Made by a program: the position numbers and the translations under genes
Part shown: piece by piece, positions 25,914-33,743 of the stretch
Layout: the number at the start of each line of letters is the position of its first letter
How positions within the stretch are numbered: the first letter of the stretch is position 1
NCBI GenBank assembly: GCA_045866215.1
Contig: AP035880.1
Coordinates: 2,666,001-2,730,000 of the forward strand
Reading direction: 5' to 3'
From: Croceivirga sp009797885
GTDB lineage: Bacteria > Bacteroidota > Bacteroidia > Flavobacteriales > Flavobacteriaceae
Length of the DNA: 64,000 nt
The notes under the pieces: model-generated
Told to the model about the DNA's origin: nothing
The model's input: the letters and a program-made list of their open reading frames with translations, nothing else
Database searches by the model: none

Positions 25914-26783
25914 ATGATGAAGCAGCGAAAGAGTTTAATCCTACTATCCTTTGCGATTTTAATTTCCTTTGCTTTGTTGAGTTATATAGGAATCGAAGAA
26001 AGCGACAATTTTTCGGAGCGGGTAAAGATTGCGCTTCGGGATTCTGGCAATAGGTTGCTCTTGTCCAACAATGATTCCATTTCACTGGTATTGCCGGTAG
26101 TTGAATTGGACGGGAATAGCTTTGAAGTGTCCTTTCAAAAAAAGCTGTCCGTTGCGCCGGATAGTCTGGTAAGAATTGTGGCCCAAAGTTTGGAAGCTTC
26201 AAATTTGCCCAATAGTTATATTGTTGAAGTTATCCAAGGTGATAGTGGGGAGGTGGCTTATAGCTACGAAATCAAAAAGGACGTTGAAAAGAATATCATC
26301 CCGTGCATTGGTCGAAATTTACCTCATGATACGTATAAAATAAAATTACTTTTTACACAGCAACCATCAGCTTTACCGTTGGATAAAAATTACTCCTTAA
26401 TGTCTTTGGTTGCCATAGGTTTCCTTGGATTTGGAATGCTCTATTGGAAGAAGGGGAAATCAAATGCCTCCAAAGTTGAAATCCCGAGGTTTCGGAAGAT
26501 TGGGAGCTATGAATTCCATAAAGAACAGAATAAACTGGTCAAGGGTAATATCACCATTGAGCTTACTTCAAAAGAATGTCAATTGATTGCCATATTTAGC
26601 GAAAAACCGAACCAGATTATAAAACGGGAATTACTCCTAAAGGAAGTGTGGGAGGACAACGGTGTTTTTGTGGGCAGAAGCCTTGATACCTTTATATCCA
26701 AGATCAGGAAAAAATTCAAGCATGACGATTCGGTCAATCTTGTGAATGTACATGGAGTGGGCTATAAGCTTGAGATCTCTTAA
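25914..26783 (+). CDS. Transmembrane winged-helix regulator (ToxR-like topology)
   Basis: 289 aa from the ATG at 25914 (a second ATG follows immediately; upstream only a TTG is available). One helix lies near residues 7-22, then about 130 residues of probable periplasmic domain, a second helix near 160-177 (LMSLVAIGFLGFGMLYW), then a C-terminal OmpR/PhoB-type winged helix (ELTSKECQLIAIFSEKPNQ, GRSLDTFISKIRKKF, VNVHGVGYKLE). There is no kinase or receiver domain, so sensing and DNA binding are in one protein. It is divergent from yceI-WD40, its most likely target. Confidence 0.85.
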   Translation: MMKQRKSLILLSFAILISFALLSYIGIEESDNFSERVKIALRDSGNRLLLSNNDSISLVLPVVELDGNSFEVSFQKKLSVAPDSLVRIVAQSLEASNLPNSYIVEVIQGDSGEVAYSYEIKKDVEKNIIPCIGRNLPHDTYKIKLLFTQQPSALPLDKNYSLMSLVAIGFLGFGMLYWKKGKSNASKVEIPRFRKIGSYEFHKEQNKLVKGNITIELTSKECQLIAIFSEKPNQIIKRELLLKEVWEDNGVFVGRSLDTFISKIRKKFKHDDSVNLVNVHGVGYKLEIS

Positions 26784-26879
26784 GACCAGATTTACTTTAA
26801 AACAAAGGGTATAATCGCTGCCACTCCTTATGGTGGACCACGTTTTGTAAGGAAAACGAAGTTCTGGTCCAAGATTATG
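26784..26879 (+). other. Possible structured RNA segment
   Basis: Directly after the regulator stop codon, GACCAGA (26784-26790) can pair with TCTGGTC (26873-26879), enclosing two smaller hairpins: CCAC/GTGG (26821-26824 / 26833-26836) and CGTTTT/AAAACG (26841-26846 / 26853-26858). There is no U tract, so it is not a plain terminator. A 7-bp pairing over this distance could arise by chance. Confidence 0.25.
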
Positions 26880-26894
26880 GTATTAGTATTTTTC

Positions 26895-26912
26895 TTACAT
26901 TTAAGAATGTAA
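26895..26912. promoter_or_regulatory. Inverted repeat, operator candidate
   Basis: TTACATT (26895-26901), a four-base spacer, and AATGTAA (26906-26912) form a perfect two-fold site 47 bp before the ATG of the lipoprotein gene. The size fits a dimeric regulator; the adjacent winged-helix protein is one candidate. Confidence 0.35.
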
Positions 26913-26958
26913 ACGTTTTAGTTCTCCCCAGATATTACGTATTGAAAATAAGCACGCC

Positions 26959-27699
26959 ATGAAAAAAATCTTTCCAATTTTTTTACTAACTCTGTTTCAG
27001 ATTTCAATATCATGCAGTAATGGGGATGACGGGACAACGCCCGACCCAATAACCTCTTCCAACATTTTGGGGTCAGTAGTCCTATATGATAGCGGAACCT
27101 CCCTGTTGGACAATGCCGGTATGACCGTGACCGTTGAAAACACAAGTCCTACCAAGTCTGCAATTACGGATGCTGATGGGAACTATATCATTAACGACAT
27201 CGAGTTTGGAACCTACAACCTCACTTATACCAAAACCGGTTACGGAACGTTCAAGATATTTGATTTGGCACATAACAATCCTGTGGACACCAATATTTCA
27301 GAATCCCCGTCATTGGGACAGGTTTCCACTACGGAAATAACCGACCTTTCCATAAACGTATCCGCGGATAATGTGACTATTGAAGTTTCCACTTCTCCTG
27401 CCTCCAATAATAGCAATCCGGTGTACATTCGAGCGTTTTATCATACCGACGCATCCGTGAGCAACACAGTGTTCACGGCTTTTAGCGAGGTCCTGGAGGC
27501 GAGGATCGATCCCAATCAATTCACTATATCGGCCACAACGCTCGCATCACTTGGATTTCAGTCAGGGACCAATGTCTACGTTAAGGTATATGGTGACTCC
27601 TTTTTCAGCAATGACTATGAGGATACCAATGAGGGCAGGAGGATTTTTCCAAACCTAAATGCAGTGTCCGCAGATGCGGTAACCTTTACGGTACCCTAG
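26959..27699 (+). CDS. Lipoprotein with carboxypeptidase-regulatory-like domain
   Basis: 246 aa. Signal peptide and lipobox-like ISISC (Cys19) are followed by a Gly/Asp/Thr-rich linker. Residues about 36-105 form a carboxypeptidase-regulatory-like beta-sandwich (SAITDADGNYIINDIEFGTYNLTYTKTGY split over 73-101). The C-terminal half is Ser/Thr/Asn-rich with a beta character and no recognisable catalytic motif. Probably a surface lipoprotein; no partner receptor is adjacent. Confidence 0.8.
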   Translation: MKKIFPIFLLTLFQISISCSNGDDGTTPDPITSSNILGSVVLYDSGTSLLDNAGMTVTVENTSPTKSAITDADGNYIINDIEFGTYNLTYTKTGYGTFKIFDLAHNNPVDTNISESPSLGQVSTTEITDLSINVSADNVTIEVSTSPASNNSNPVYIRAFYHTDASVSNTVFTAFSEVLEARIDPNQFTISATTLASLGFQSGTNVYVKVYGDSFFSNDYEDTNEGRRIFPNLNAVSADAVTFTVP

Positions 27700-27710
27700 C
27701 CGCCATTTTA

Positions 27711-27890
27711 TAGGACGGTCAAATGATTATCTAAAATAGTGGATTCCTGTTCCAATTGCCGGTCCGTGTCATAGCCGGAGGTATGGTGATCATACGCTTG
27801 ATCGATACTTTTTGGGGGTCATCTGGAAGTACTTTTTAAAGGTTTTGGTAAAATGGCTCTGATCCGCAAAACCGGAAATATAGGCCACTT
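27711..27890. repeat. 180-bp direct repeat, left copy
   Basis: This segment matches 31033-31212 over its whole length without gaps; I count about seven mismatches by eye (near 96% identity). In the right copy the sequence is the last third of an intact araC-type gene's final exon of homology: about 100 bp of its 3' coding end plus 79 bp of downstream flank. Here the coding part has no gene attached. Identity stops sharply at both edges. Confidence 0.92.
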
Positions 27891-27924
27891 GCGCTACAGC
27901 AACTACATCGGTTTATTGAACCCT
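27790..27924 (-). pseudogene. Orphan 3' fragment of an AraC-type regulator gene
   Basis: On the minus strand the frame ending at TGA (27792-27790) encodes VAYISGFADQSHFTKTFKK and the remaining C-terminus, the last 33 residues of the regulator at 31112-31912, unchanged in protein sequence. Homology stops at 27890; upstream there are only a few unrelated codons before an in-frame TAA, and no start codon. The second helix-turn-helix is cut through, so this cannot make a working protein. Confidence 0.88.
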
Positions 27925-27962
27925 TGTAGAATATAATTTTTTTTCACTCCCAAAAAGTTGAT

Positions 27963-28283
27963 TTAGTCTATATGCATAGGATGCCTTTGCCCGAATAGGC
28001 CATAGATGCCAATAAGGAAGAACAAGGCCATTGTAATTTGTGCGGATAGGAATGGTGTCCTACAATCAAAACCGAACAACGAAAAATTGATTTGTTTACT
28101 GCCAAACACGAAAAGCACATATCCAAAAATGAGCATGCCAACAATCAACGCAATCATTTGGGACAAAGGAATCTGTTTTCGACTTGTTTCAAGCTTTATT
28201 TTTTCCATAACGTCATCTGAAAAACCTTTGGACGTTTTCAGTGAACTTTCCCTTATCAATTTTTCAATACGCTTTTCTTTCAT
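27963..28283 (-). CDS. Small membrane protein paired with ECF sigma factor (possible anti-sigma factor)
   Basis: 106 aa. A charged N-terminal region of about 40 residues (MKEKRIEKLIRESSLKTSKG) precedes two membrane helices (about 43-62 and 80-98). The start overlaps the stop of the sigma factor gene by four bases (ATGA), so translation is coupled. Position and topology fit a membrane-bound modulator of the sigma factor, but there is no ZAS zinc motif and no FecR domain, so the anti-sigma role is inferred only from context. Confidence 0.7.
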   Translation of the reverse strand: MKEKRIEKLIRESSLKTSKGFSDDVMEKIKLETSRKQIPLSQMIALIVGMLIFGYVLFVFGSKQINFSLFGFDCRTPFLSAQITMALFFLIGIYGLFGQRHPMHID

Positions 28284-28858
28284 AATAAATTTGTTTTTTC
28301 AGGTCCCAGTAGGTCATCTAATGCACTTCGAAAGTTAATCCTGGCCCGGTGCAGGATTACTTTTACGTTGGAAGGGCTCAGGGCAGTGATTTTTGCAATC
28401 TCACCCACTTTCCGCTCGGCGAGGTAGTGTAGTCTCAATACTAGGGACTCGTTTGGTTTCATCGTATCCAATATATGGTTAATGGCGTTGGTTCGTTCCT
28501 CACTCCTCAAAATATCGAACCCCGTACTGTTCCCTGTCTCCTTGATAGCCCGATTTTCCAAAGGCTCTGTTCTTCTATTCTTTGTTTTTTTGAGGGTATT
28601 ATAGCTGGTATTTAGCACAATCCGGTGGAACCACGTGGAAAAGGAAGCTTCAAAATTGAACCTTTTCAGGTTTTTGAATGCCTTTAAAAATGCCTCTTGA
28701 AGCACATCCTCCGCCAATGCGGTATCCTTGAGAATGGTATAGGCCAAGGTCAGTGATACATCCTTGTGTCGTTCTACCAATACCCGGAACATTTCTGTTT
28801 CTCCATTGACAATTTGCCTGACGATGTCCTCATCAGTTTGCACTTTACCCCTTTCCAA
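28280..28858 (-). CDS. ECF-type RNA polymerase sigma factor
   Basis: 192 aa. Region 2 spans about 10-85 (EDVLQEAFLKAFKNL, then STWFHRIVLNTSYN) and region 4 about 125-180 (LVLRLHYLAERKVGEIAKI, then SPSNVKVILHRARINFRSAL). The start is not ATG: TTG at 28858 or GTG at 28843 are the options, both within or beside the end of the upstream membrane protein gene (stop at 28845). It sits in a four-gene operon with a secreted serine hydrolase first and two membrane proteins on either side. Confidence 0.92.
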   Translation of the reverse strand: MERGKVQTDEDIVRQIVNGETEMFRVLVERHKDVSLTLAYTILKDTALAEDVLQEAFLKAFKNLKRFNFEASFSTWFHRIVLNTSYNTLKKTKNRRTEPLENRAIKETGNSTGFDILRSEERTNAINHILDTMKPNESLVLRLHYLAERKVGEIAKITALSPSNVKVILHRARINFRSALDDLLGPEKTNLL

Positions 28859-29168
28859 CCTTTTTTCGGATATAATGGGCCACCATCAAACCGATGCCCC
28901 CACACGTGAAAATGGTGGCATATATCAAAAGATACATGGTATCCTCCCTGATTTCCAAAGTTGTGAATATGGAAGAGATGCCCAATCCGATACCAAAGCT
29001 CAGCACAATGCATCCGATGTCCATGAAACTGTAACTGTTTCTGGCAAATGCGCTGTTATCGCCCCGTTCCATCCTCATCTTTTTGATGAGAAAGTTGTAC
29101 CGGGCAAGAATGAATACGATGAGTGTTATCATGATGAGCACACCCAGACCTGTAATGGTTTCTTCCAT
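28845..29168 (-). CDS. DUF6249-like small membrane protein
   Basis: 107 aa with three hydrophobic stretches: 6-24, 52-68 and 78-98. The layout, a helix, a basic/acidic loop (KKMRMERGDNS), then two helices ending in GGIGLMVAHYIRKK, is that of DUF6249-type proteins often encoded beside ECF sigma factors in Bacteroidota. It overlaps the sigma factor gene by up to 14 bases and follows the serine hydrolase gene by 12. Confidence 0.75.
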   Translation of the reverse strand: MEETITGLGVLIMITLIVFILARYNFLIKKMRMERGDNSAFARNSYSFMDIGCIVLSFGIGLGISSIFTTLEIREDTMYLLIYATIFTCGGIGLMVAHYIRKKVGKG

Positions 29169-29180
29169 TGTTTTGCTGTT

Positions 29181-30896
29181 TTAATCCATTTTTTTGAAGG
29201 GAATGTTCCGGGCACGTTTTCCTGAAACCTTGAAGCCCCAAACGGTATCATCATCATTTCTTACCATCTCTACGTTTTTGAAAAACCATTGATCACCTAC
29301 AAAAAAATCCTGGTGGGAAAGTACCAATATAATATCGTCAAGCCTTTTTTGCTGTGCAATGATTTTTCCATCACGAATCATCAAGGTATAAAAAACGGAC
29401 AGTTCCCCATTAAAATAGGTTCCCACATATTCCTCAAGGTCAACGGTATTGGGATTAAAACTCCCGACCCTTCTTGCCGTAATCGACCTTGCTCCTTTTT
29501 TGAAAACCAATTCATCATTGCCATCGTTTTTATTACTTGAGAATGTTATGGTAGCTGCGAGGGTCGGGATGTGGAATTCCGATTGTGAAATGGGAACAAA
29601 CTCATGGACGTCCCTTTTTCCGGTAATGTTTCCCTTCAAACCATTTTCTTCCAACCAAATGGTTATGATAATATTTTCCATCAATTCGTATCTTCCCTCA
29701 TACCTCTTTAAAGTGGATGTTTCTATCTTTGCCACAACCTGTTGTTCCATGTCTGTACTTTTGTTTTCTTCCTTACTGTTTTCCTTTTCCAAATATGCTT
29801 CCAGATAAATATCAATGATATGCTTGGCCAGCTTTATGGGGTTCATTGAACCAAGATTGCATAGGACGGCCACACTAAAGTCATGATCGGGAATCCTTGC
29901 CATGTAAGTGCGATAGCCGGCATCCGCACCACCGTGGGAAACCATTCGCAGCCCTTTATGGCTTTCGATCAGCTGTCCGAACGCATACGGGGTGGTTTCA
30001 CCATTGTTCAGTACCCCTTGTTGGTGCATTTTGGCCATAATCTGTTCGTTCCCGAGTTCCATGGTCTTAAAATTGTTGGCCCAACGAGCAAGATCCCCAA
30101 CTGTGGTAAAGAGACTGGTGGAGCCGAAATAGGCATAGTTCAGCACCTCCTTTTTATAGCCTTTCCCATCTTTTTTATAGGAATAACCTCTATCCTGAAT
30201 TACCCTTTCATGGCTGTCGTTGAAAAAGGTGGTATCCATGCCCAGTGGCTTGAATATATTTTCCCTTGTCCATTCTGAAAAGCCCTGACCCCCCACCTTT
30301 TCCACAATCTGCGCTAACAAATCGTAATTGGTATTGCTATAGACGAATTCTTCCCCTGGCACAAAATCCAGGGTTTCCTGTTTTTGTACAAGGCCCAATA
30401 TTTGTTGCTGTGTTTTAACATCATCGTGCCGCCACCCTGCCAACGACAATAAATTCCCGTGGTCTTTTAGTCCGCTGGTGTGATGGATTAGATTGTCAAT
30501 GGTAATCTTATGGCCGAAATCTGGTAGCTTCGGCAGGTAGTTTCGTATATCGTCTTCTAAGGATAACCTGTCCTGACTTTCCAATAAGGCAATCGCAAAC
30601 GCAGTAAACTGTTTGGAGATGGACGCCACATGGAAAACCGTTTCAGGAGTATTGGGAACAGCGTACTCCAGATTGGCGCTGCCGTACCCTTTGGAGTGGA
30701 TGATGTTCCCATTGTGGACAACCACAACAGATGCTCCTGGGGAACCTTCGGTGTTCCATTCTTCAAAAAGACGATTTACCTTTTCAGAATTTTGGCAAGT
30801 GTGGCCCTTTTGCGCATGATTGGTTTTTTCCTGTGCGCTGGACGTGGTGACTATAGCCAATAACACCAGGAAAGCTTTACAAATCATATTTTTCAT
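29181..30896 (-). CDS. Secreted serine hydrolase, class C beta-lactamase/PBP fold
   Basis: 571 aa from the ATG at 30896, which gives a signal peptide (cleavage near residue 22, SSAQ). The three active-site elements are SISK (92-95, nucleophile Ser92), YSN (186-188) and HGG (321-323, in place of KTG). Residues after about 400 form an extra beta-rich C-terminal domain common in esterase-like family members. These enzymes are more often D-peptidases or esterases than true beta-lactamases. First gene of the operon with the ECF sigma factor; this operon fills the space between the two 180-bp repeats. Confidence 0.9.
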   Translation of the reverse strand: MKNMICKAFLVLLAIVTTSSAQEKTNHAQKGHTCQNSEKVNRLFEEWNTEGSPGASVVVVHNGNIIHSKGYGSANLEYAVPNTPETVFHVASISKQFTAFAIALLESQDRLSLEDDIRNYLPKLPDFGHKITIDNLIHHTSGLKDHGNLLSLAGWRHDDVKTQQQILGLVQKQETLDFVPGEEFVYSNTNYDLLAQIVEKVGGQGFSEWTRENIFKPLGMDTTFFNDSHERVIQDRGYSYKKDGKGYKKEVLNYAYFGSTSLFTTVGDLARWANNFKTMELGNEQIMAKMHQQGVLNNGETTPYAFGQLIESHKGLRMVSHGGADAGYRTYMARIPDHDFSVAVLCNLGSMNPIKLAKHIIDIYLEAYLEKENSKEENKSTDMEQQVVAKIETSTLKRYEGRYELMENIIITIWLEENGLKGNITGKRDVHEFVPISQSEFHIPTLAATITFSSNKNDGNDELVFKKGARSITARRVGSFNPNTVDLEEYVGTYFNGELSVFYTLMIRDGKIIAQQKRLDDIILVLSHQDFFVGDQWFFKNVEMVRNDDDTVWGFKVSGKRARNIPFKKMD

Positions 30897-31032
30897 GGGG
30901 GTGTATCCTTTGCTCTTAGACAAACCCAATGGGAAAAAGGTTACAAAGGAAAAATTATGGTCGCTTTCTTAAAGTGGTATTAAAAAAGATGTTTGGTTGA
31001 CATTTAGCAAGTACTGTAAATTCGCAGTTATC

Positions 31033-31212
31033 TAGGACGGTCAAATGATTATCTAAAATAGCTGATTCCTCTTCCAATTGCCGGTCCTTGTCATAGCCGG
31101 AATTATGGTGATCATACGCTTGATCGATACTTTTTGGGGGTCATCTGGAAGTACTTTTTAAAAGTTTTGGTAAAATGGCTCTGATCCGCAAAACCGGAAA
31201 TATAGGCCACTT
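31033..31212. repeat. 180-bp direct repeat, right copy (3' end of AraC gene)
   Basis: Matches 27711-27890 in the same orientation and without gaps. It covers 79 bp downstream of the AraC-type gene and the last 101 bp of its coding sequence. The matching left copy is detached, so this one is the parent by position. Confidence 0.92.
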
Positions 31213-31912
31213 CGGTCAACGTATACGTTTTATCCAACAGATAGGGAAGGGCCTTTTTTAGTTTTTGCTGGCGTAAAAAGTCACCAAGGTTCAGGGAAAG
31301 ATATTTGGGAATACTTCGGGAGAGGTGAACCGGATGTATACCGAGTTCGTCCGAAAGTGTGGTCAGTGTGCGCGGGACGTCACTTTGATTCAGGATTTCC
31401 CTTAAGTTGTCCATCCAACCGGGTTCTATACTGCTCTTAGCGGCATATTCATGGTCCATTCCCTCACATAGCTGTAGCAATAACAGTTCCATGGCAAGGT
31501 TGGAATAGGGATCCTGGACCTTAAACTCGTAATAGAGTTTGGCCAGTGTTTGATACAGTCTTGGGTTTTGGACCAGGGAACTTCCCTCCCATAACGAAAT
31601 GTCCAACTGGTTATTGACATACCAATTCCTATCAAGCTCGATATGAAATCCCCTGGCATGGGGGGACTCGCGGGTATTCAAATGAGGGTCTTGCCAATTG
31701 TGGAATAGTAAACTTCCCTGTGGACAATTTGTTCTTTTCTTTTTGTTGACATCCAACATATTCCCGCTTAGCACAAACATGAAATATGGATTTTCATGAT
31801 AATGCCAAGGCGTTCCTTTATCCAAATAATCATATTCGGAAAGCAAAAAACCGCCATGCTCGAAGACTTTTTTTTCTTCGCCGTAGTAATGTCCCTTTTT
31901 AGAAATTTCCAT
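31112..31912 (-). CDS. AraC family transcriptional regulator
   Basis: 266 aa. The N-terminal cupin-like domain carries WHYHENPYFMFVLSG (about 36-50) and GSLLFHNWQDPH. The C-terminal double helix-turn-helix lies from about 165 (LTTLSDELGIHPVHLSRSI and LTEVAYISGFADQSHFTKTF). It is the last gene of a leftward operon of exported small proteins, 78 bp after the DinB-like gene. Its 3' end is duplicated 3.3 kb away. Confidence 0.9.
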   Translation of the reverse strand: MEISKKGHYYGEEKKVFEHGGFLLSEYDYLDKGTPWHYHENPYFMFVLSGNMLDVNKKKRTNCPQGSLLFHNWQDPHLNTRESPHARGFHIELDRNWYVNNQLDISLWEGSSLVQNPRLYQTLAKLYYEFKVQDPYSNLAMELLLLQLCEGMDHEYAAKSSIEPGWMDNLREILNQSDVPRTLTTLSDELGIHPVHLSRSIPKYLSLNLGDFLRQQKLKKALPYLLDKTYTLTEVAYISGFADQSHFTKTFKKYFQMTPKKYRSSV

Positions 31913-31990
31913 AAATCCGGGTAAGAAGTCCCAACTTCTTAATAGACACAGAAAACAAAAAAGAGTTACAGTTTTTGGGCCTTATGGGAC

Positions 31991-32578
31991 CTATTTTCTG
32001 TTCTTTCCCAAAAAAACATTGACCTTGGGGTGCTGCGGATTGCCATTTGATCTGCGCATCATGACCAGCTGTCCCGTATGGTAAATACAGTCTGAAAGCA
32101 TTCCGTTGAGCATGTTCCAATACGGAAAACTGGTTTGCTGGTCGTTTCTTTGAAAGGTAATCTTTAAGGTGGCCAGATCATCTTCGTTTTTGCCCTTCAT
32201 GAGATGGCTTGCGGCTTCCAGGTTTTTTAGTGTGCCTTTGCGCAACTGTTCAAAACTAAGTTTGGTGAAATCTTTTGGGCGGATGCTGGGCTCCCCTTTG
32301 GAAGACTCCAAGAGGGTCTCGGACATTCCATAAATATGGTGCAGGGTTTCCAAAAAGGTCCTGCCCTTTTCGGAGGGCTTATAGGCCAAATCACTTTCGG
32401 AAATCCCTTCGGTGGCCCAATAATAACGGTATCCCAAACCGTCTATCATCCGTCCAACGATGTTTCCTGAGGAATACTCCGCCGGATAATCGGGTATTTG
32501 ATGATAGGGGAGTTCCATTTCTTGGGCGTGTAAACTAAGGGGCAAAAATAGCAACAAAATGCTGCGGAATGTTTTCAT
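31991..32578 (-). CDS. Exported DinB-like (DinB/YfiT fold) protein
   Basis: 195 aa from the ATG at 32578, which begins a signal peptide (MKTFRSILLLFLPLSLHAQ). The four-helix DinB fold is suggested by GRMIDGLGYRYYWATEG, the ETLHHIYGMSE segment and the closing CIYHTGQLVMMR. Two of the usual three metal-binding His positions look present (LHHIY and YHTGQ). DinB-fold enzymes are usually cytoplasmic thiol transferases or metal-dependent enzymes; an exported form is less common. Eleven bases after the YCII-like gene. Confidence 0.8.
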   Translation of the reverse strand: MKTFRSILLLFLPLSLHAQEMELPYHQIPDYPAEYSSGNIVGRMIDGLGYRYYWATEGISESDLAYKPSEKGRTFLETLHHIYGMSETLLESSKGEPSIRPKDFTKLSFEQLRKGTLKNLEAASHLMKGKNEDDLATLKITFQRNDQQTSFPYWNMLNGMLSDCIYHTGQLVMMRRSNGNPQHPKVNVFLGKNRK

Positions 32579-32589
32579 GTTTTTCTGAT

Positions 32590-32946
32590 CTATTCTATGC
32601 ATCCTTTGTAGAAAGGGGAAAAGGCATAAATTTTAACGTTAAAAAGTCGGTTTTGTATGGCCAGGTCGGAACGTATAAGGGATTCGGCAGTTTCTTCCCC
32701 GGAAGCCTTAAACACGACCATACCGGTATCCCCATAGCGGGCCCCTTGTACAATAACCTTGGTGTCACGGAGTTTTTTCAGGAAAGCGGAATGCTCCTTA
32801 AAAAAGGCTTGTTCATTTGGGGATTTTTCGGTGTCCCAATTCTCCCCCACGGTATAGAGGGCAACAAATAGGGATTCCTCTTTGACGGTTGACTCTTGGG
32901 CCCAAAACACAAAAGGAAGAAGCAGTAAAAGGAGGCTTGTTTTCAT
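32590..32946 (-). CDS. Exported YCII-like (ferredoxin-fold) protein
   Basis: 118 aa from the ATG at 32946, with a signal peptide (MKTSLLLLLLPFVFWAQ). The mature part resembles the YCII/dimeric alpha-beta fold: FVALYTVGENW, a helix with FFKEHSAFLKKLRD, then GARYGDTGMVVFKA and a Leu-rich helix. YCII proteins are thought to be small-molecule enzymes; here the location is periplasmic. It lies seven bases after the preceding gene. Confidence 0.72.
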   Translation of the reverse strand: MKTSLLLLLLPFVFWAQESTVKEESLFVALYTVGENWDTEKSPNEQAFFKEHSAFLKKLRDTKVIVQGARYGDTGMVVFKASGEETAESLIRSDLAIQNRLFNVKIYAFSPFYKGCIE

Positions 32947-32953
32947 GATGGTT

Positions 32954-33664
32954 TTAAGGCGTTCGTTGGGTCCAAATTTCATAAATGGGTTGCCCCTTGC
33001 TACTCAATCCAGAGTGGTGCCAATCCCCATCCTTGATTTCAAAATCGAACTGTAAACTGGCGCCAACACGGGTATTGTCCCTGGAAAAGAATTCAATGTT
33101 TTCCGTGTATTTGCCATCAACAGTGGTGTAGGTTCCACCTCCGGTACCCATAAATTCTTTGGTTTCGGTATTGTAGGCAATCCATTGAAAACGGGTTCCC
33201 GAAAGGATTTTCATGGTCTTCCGGGGGCGGTTGGTGTCACGCTTTTGCAGTTCCCCGTTTCGCATTCTACCTGAAATTAACCAGGCCCCCGCCAAATCAC
33301 CGGGAGTACCCTTGTCCAAACGTTTCCAGACCAGGTCAACATCCTTTATGCGCAATTCGTCATTGTCCCATTCAATTTCAAAAGTAACCGTATTGCCTAC
33401 CCGCTCCGGAGTTTTGGTATCAAACTCAATGGTTTCCGTTATTTGGTTTCCGTCCAAACTCCAGCTACCCCCGTTGGTACCTACAAAGGCACCCGTTTCA
33501 GCCTCATAGAAAGTGGCCACTTGATGGCCTTCCGTAAATATGACCACATTGCGTAGTTCCTTTCCATCAAAAGTGCCTATGGCTTCCCATGACCCAATTA
33601 GGGACTGGGCGCTAAGGGGACCTAAAAAGGTGCAGAGGACAATAGCCAAAATTTCTTTTTTCAT
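32954..33664 (-). CDS. Exported protein with two lipocalin-like repeats
   Basis: 236 aa from the ATG at 33664 (MKKEILAIVLCTFLGPLSAQ signal peptide); the frame is open further upstream, but that part overlaps another gene. The mature protein holds two similar halves: SLIGSWEAIGTFDGKELRN / TNGGSWSLDGNQITETIEF and LAGAWLISGRMRNGELQK / GTGGGTYTTVDGKYTENIEF. The half-repeats look like a small beta-sandwich or lipocalin-like fold. No catalytic motif; the same fold is repeated in many Bacteroidota proteins of unknown role. Confidence 0.75.
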   Translation of the reverse strand: MKKEILAIVLCTFLGPLSAQSLIGSWEAIGTFDGKELRNVVIFTEGHQVATFYEAETGAFVGTNGGSWSLDGNQITETIEFDTKTPERVGNTVTFEIEWDNDELRIKDVDLVWKRLDKGTPGDLAGAWLISGRMRNGELQKRDTNRPRKTMKILSGTRFQWIAYNTETKEFMGTGGGTYTTVDGKYTENIEFFSRDNTRVGASLQFDFEIKDGDWHHSGLSSKGQPIYEIWTQRTP

Positions 33665-33743
33665 GGTTTTAAGGGTTGGTCCTTTGGCCCGGATTTCCGT
33701 ATCGTAGGCCCCGCCCAATGGGTTACAGCTCATTGTTTTCATA

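Noticed and set aside
26784..26879. tRNA-like reading of the 7-bp closing stem
   Set aside because: The T-arm, anticodon arm and CCA are missing, and the spacing does not fit a tRNA.
27711..31212. Insertion sequence or transposon bounded by the 180-bp repeats
   Set aside because: The repeats are direct and there is no transposase, integrase or terminal inverted repeat. Kept only as a possible cassette or duplication.
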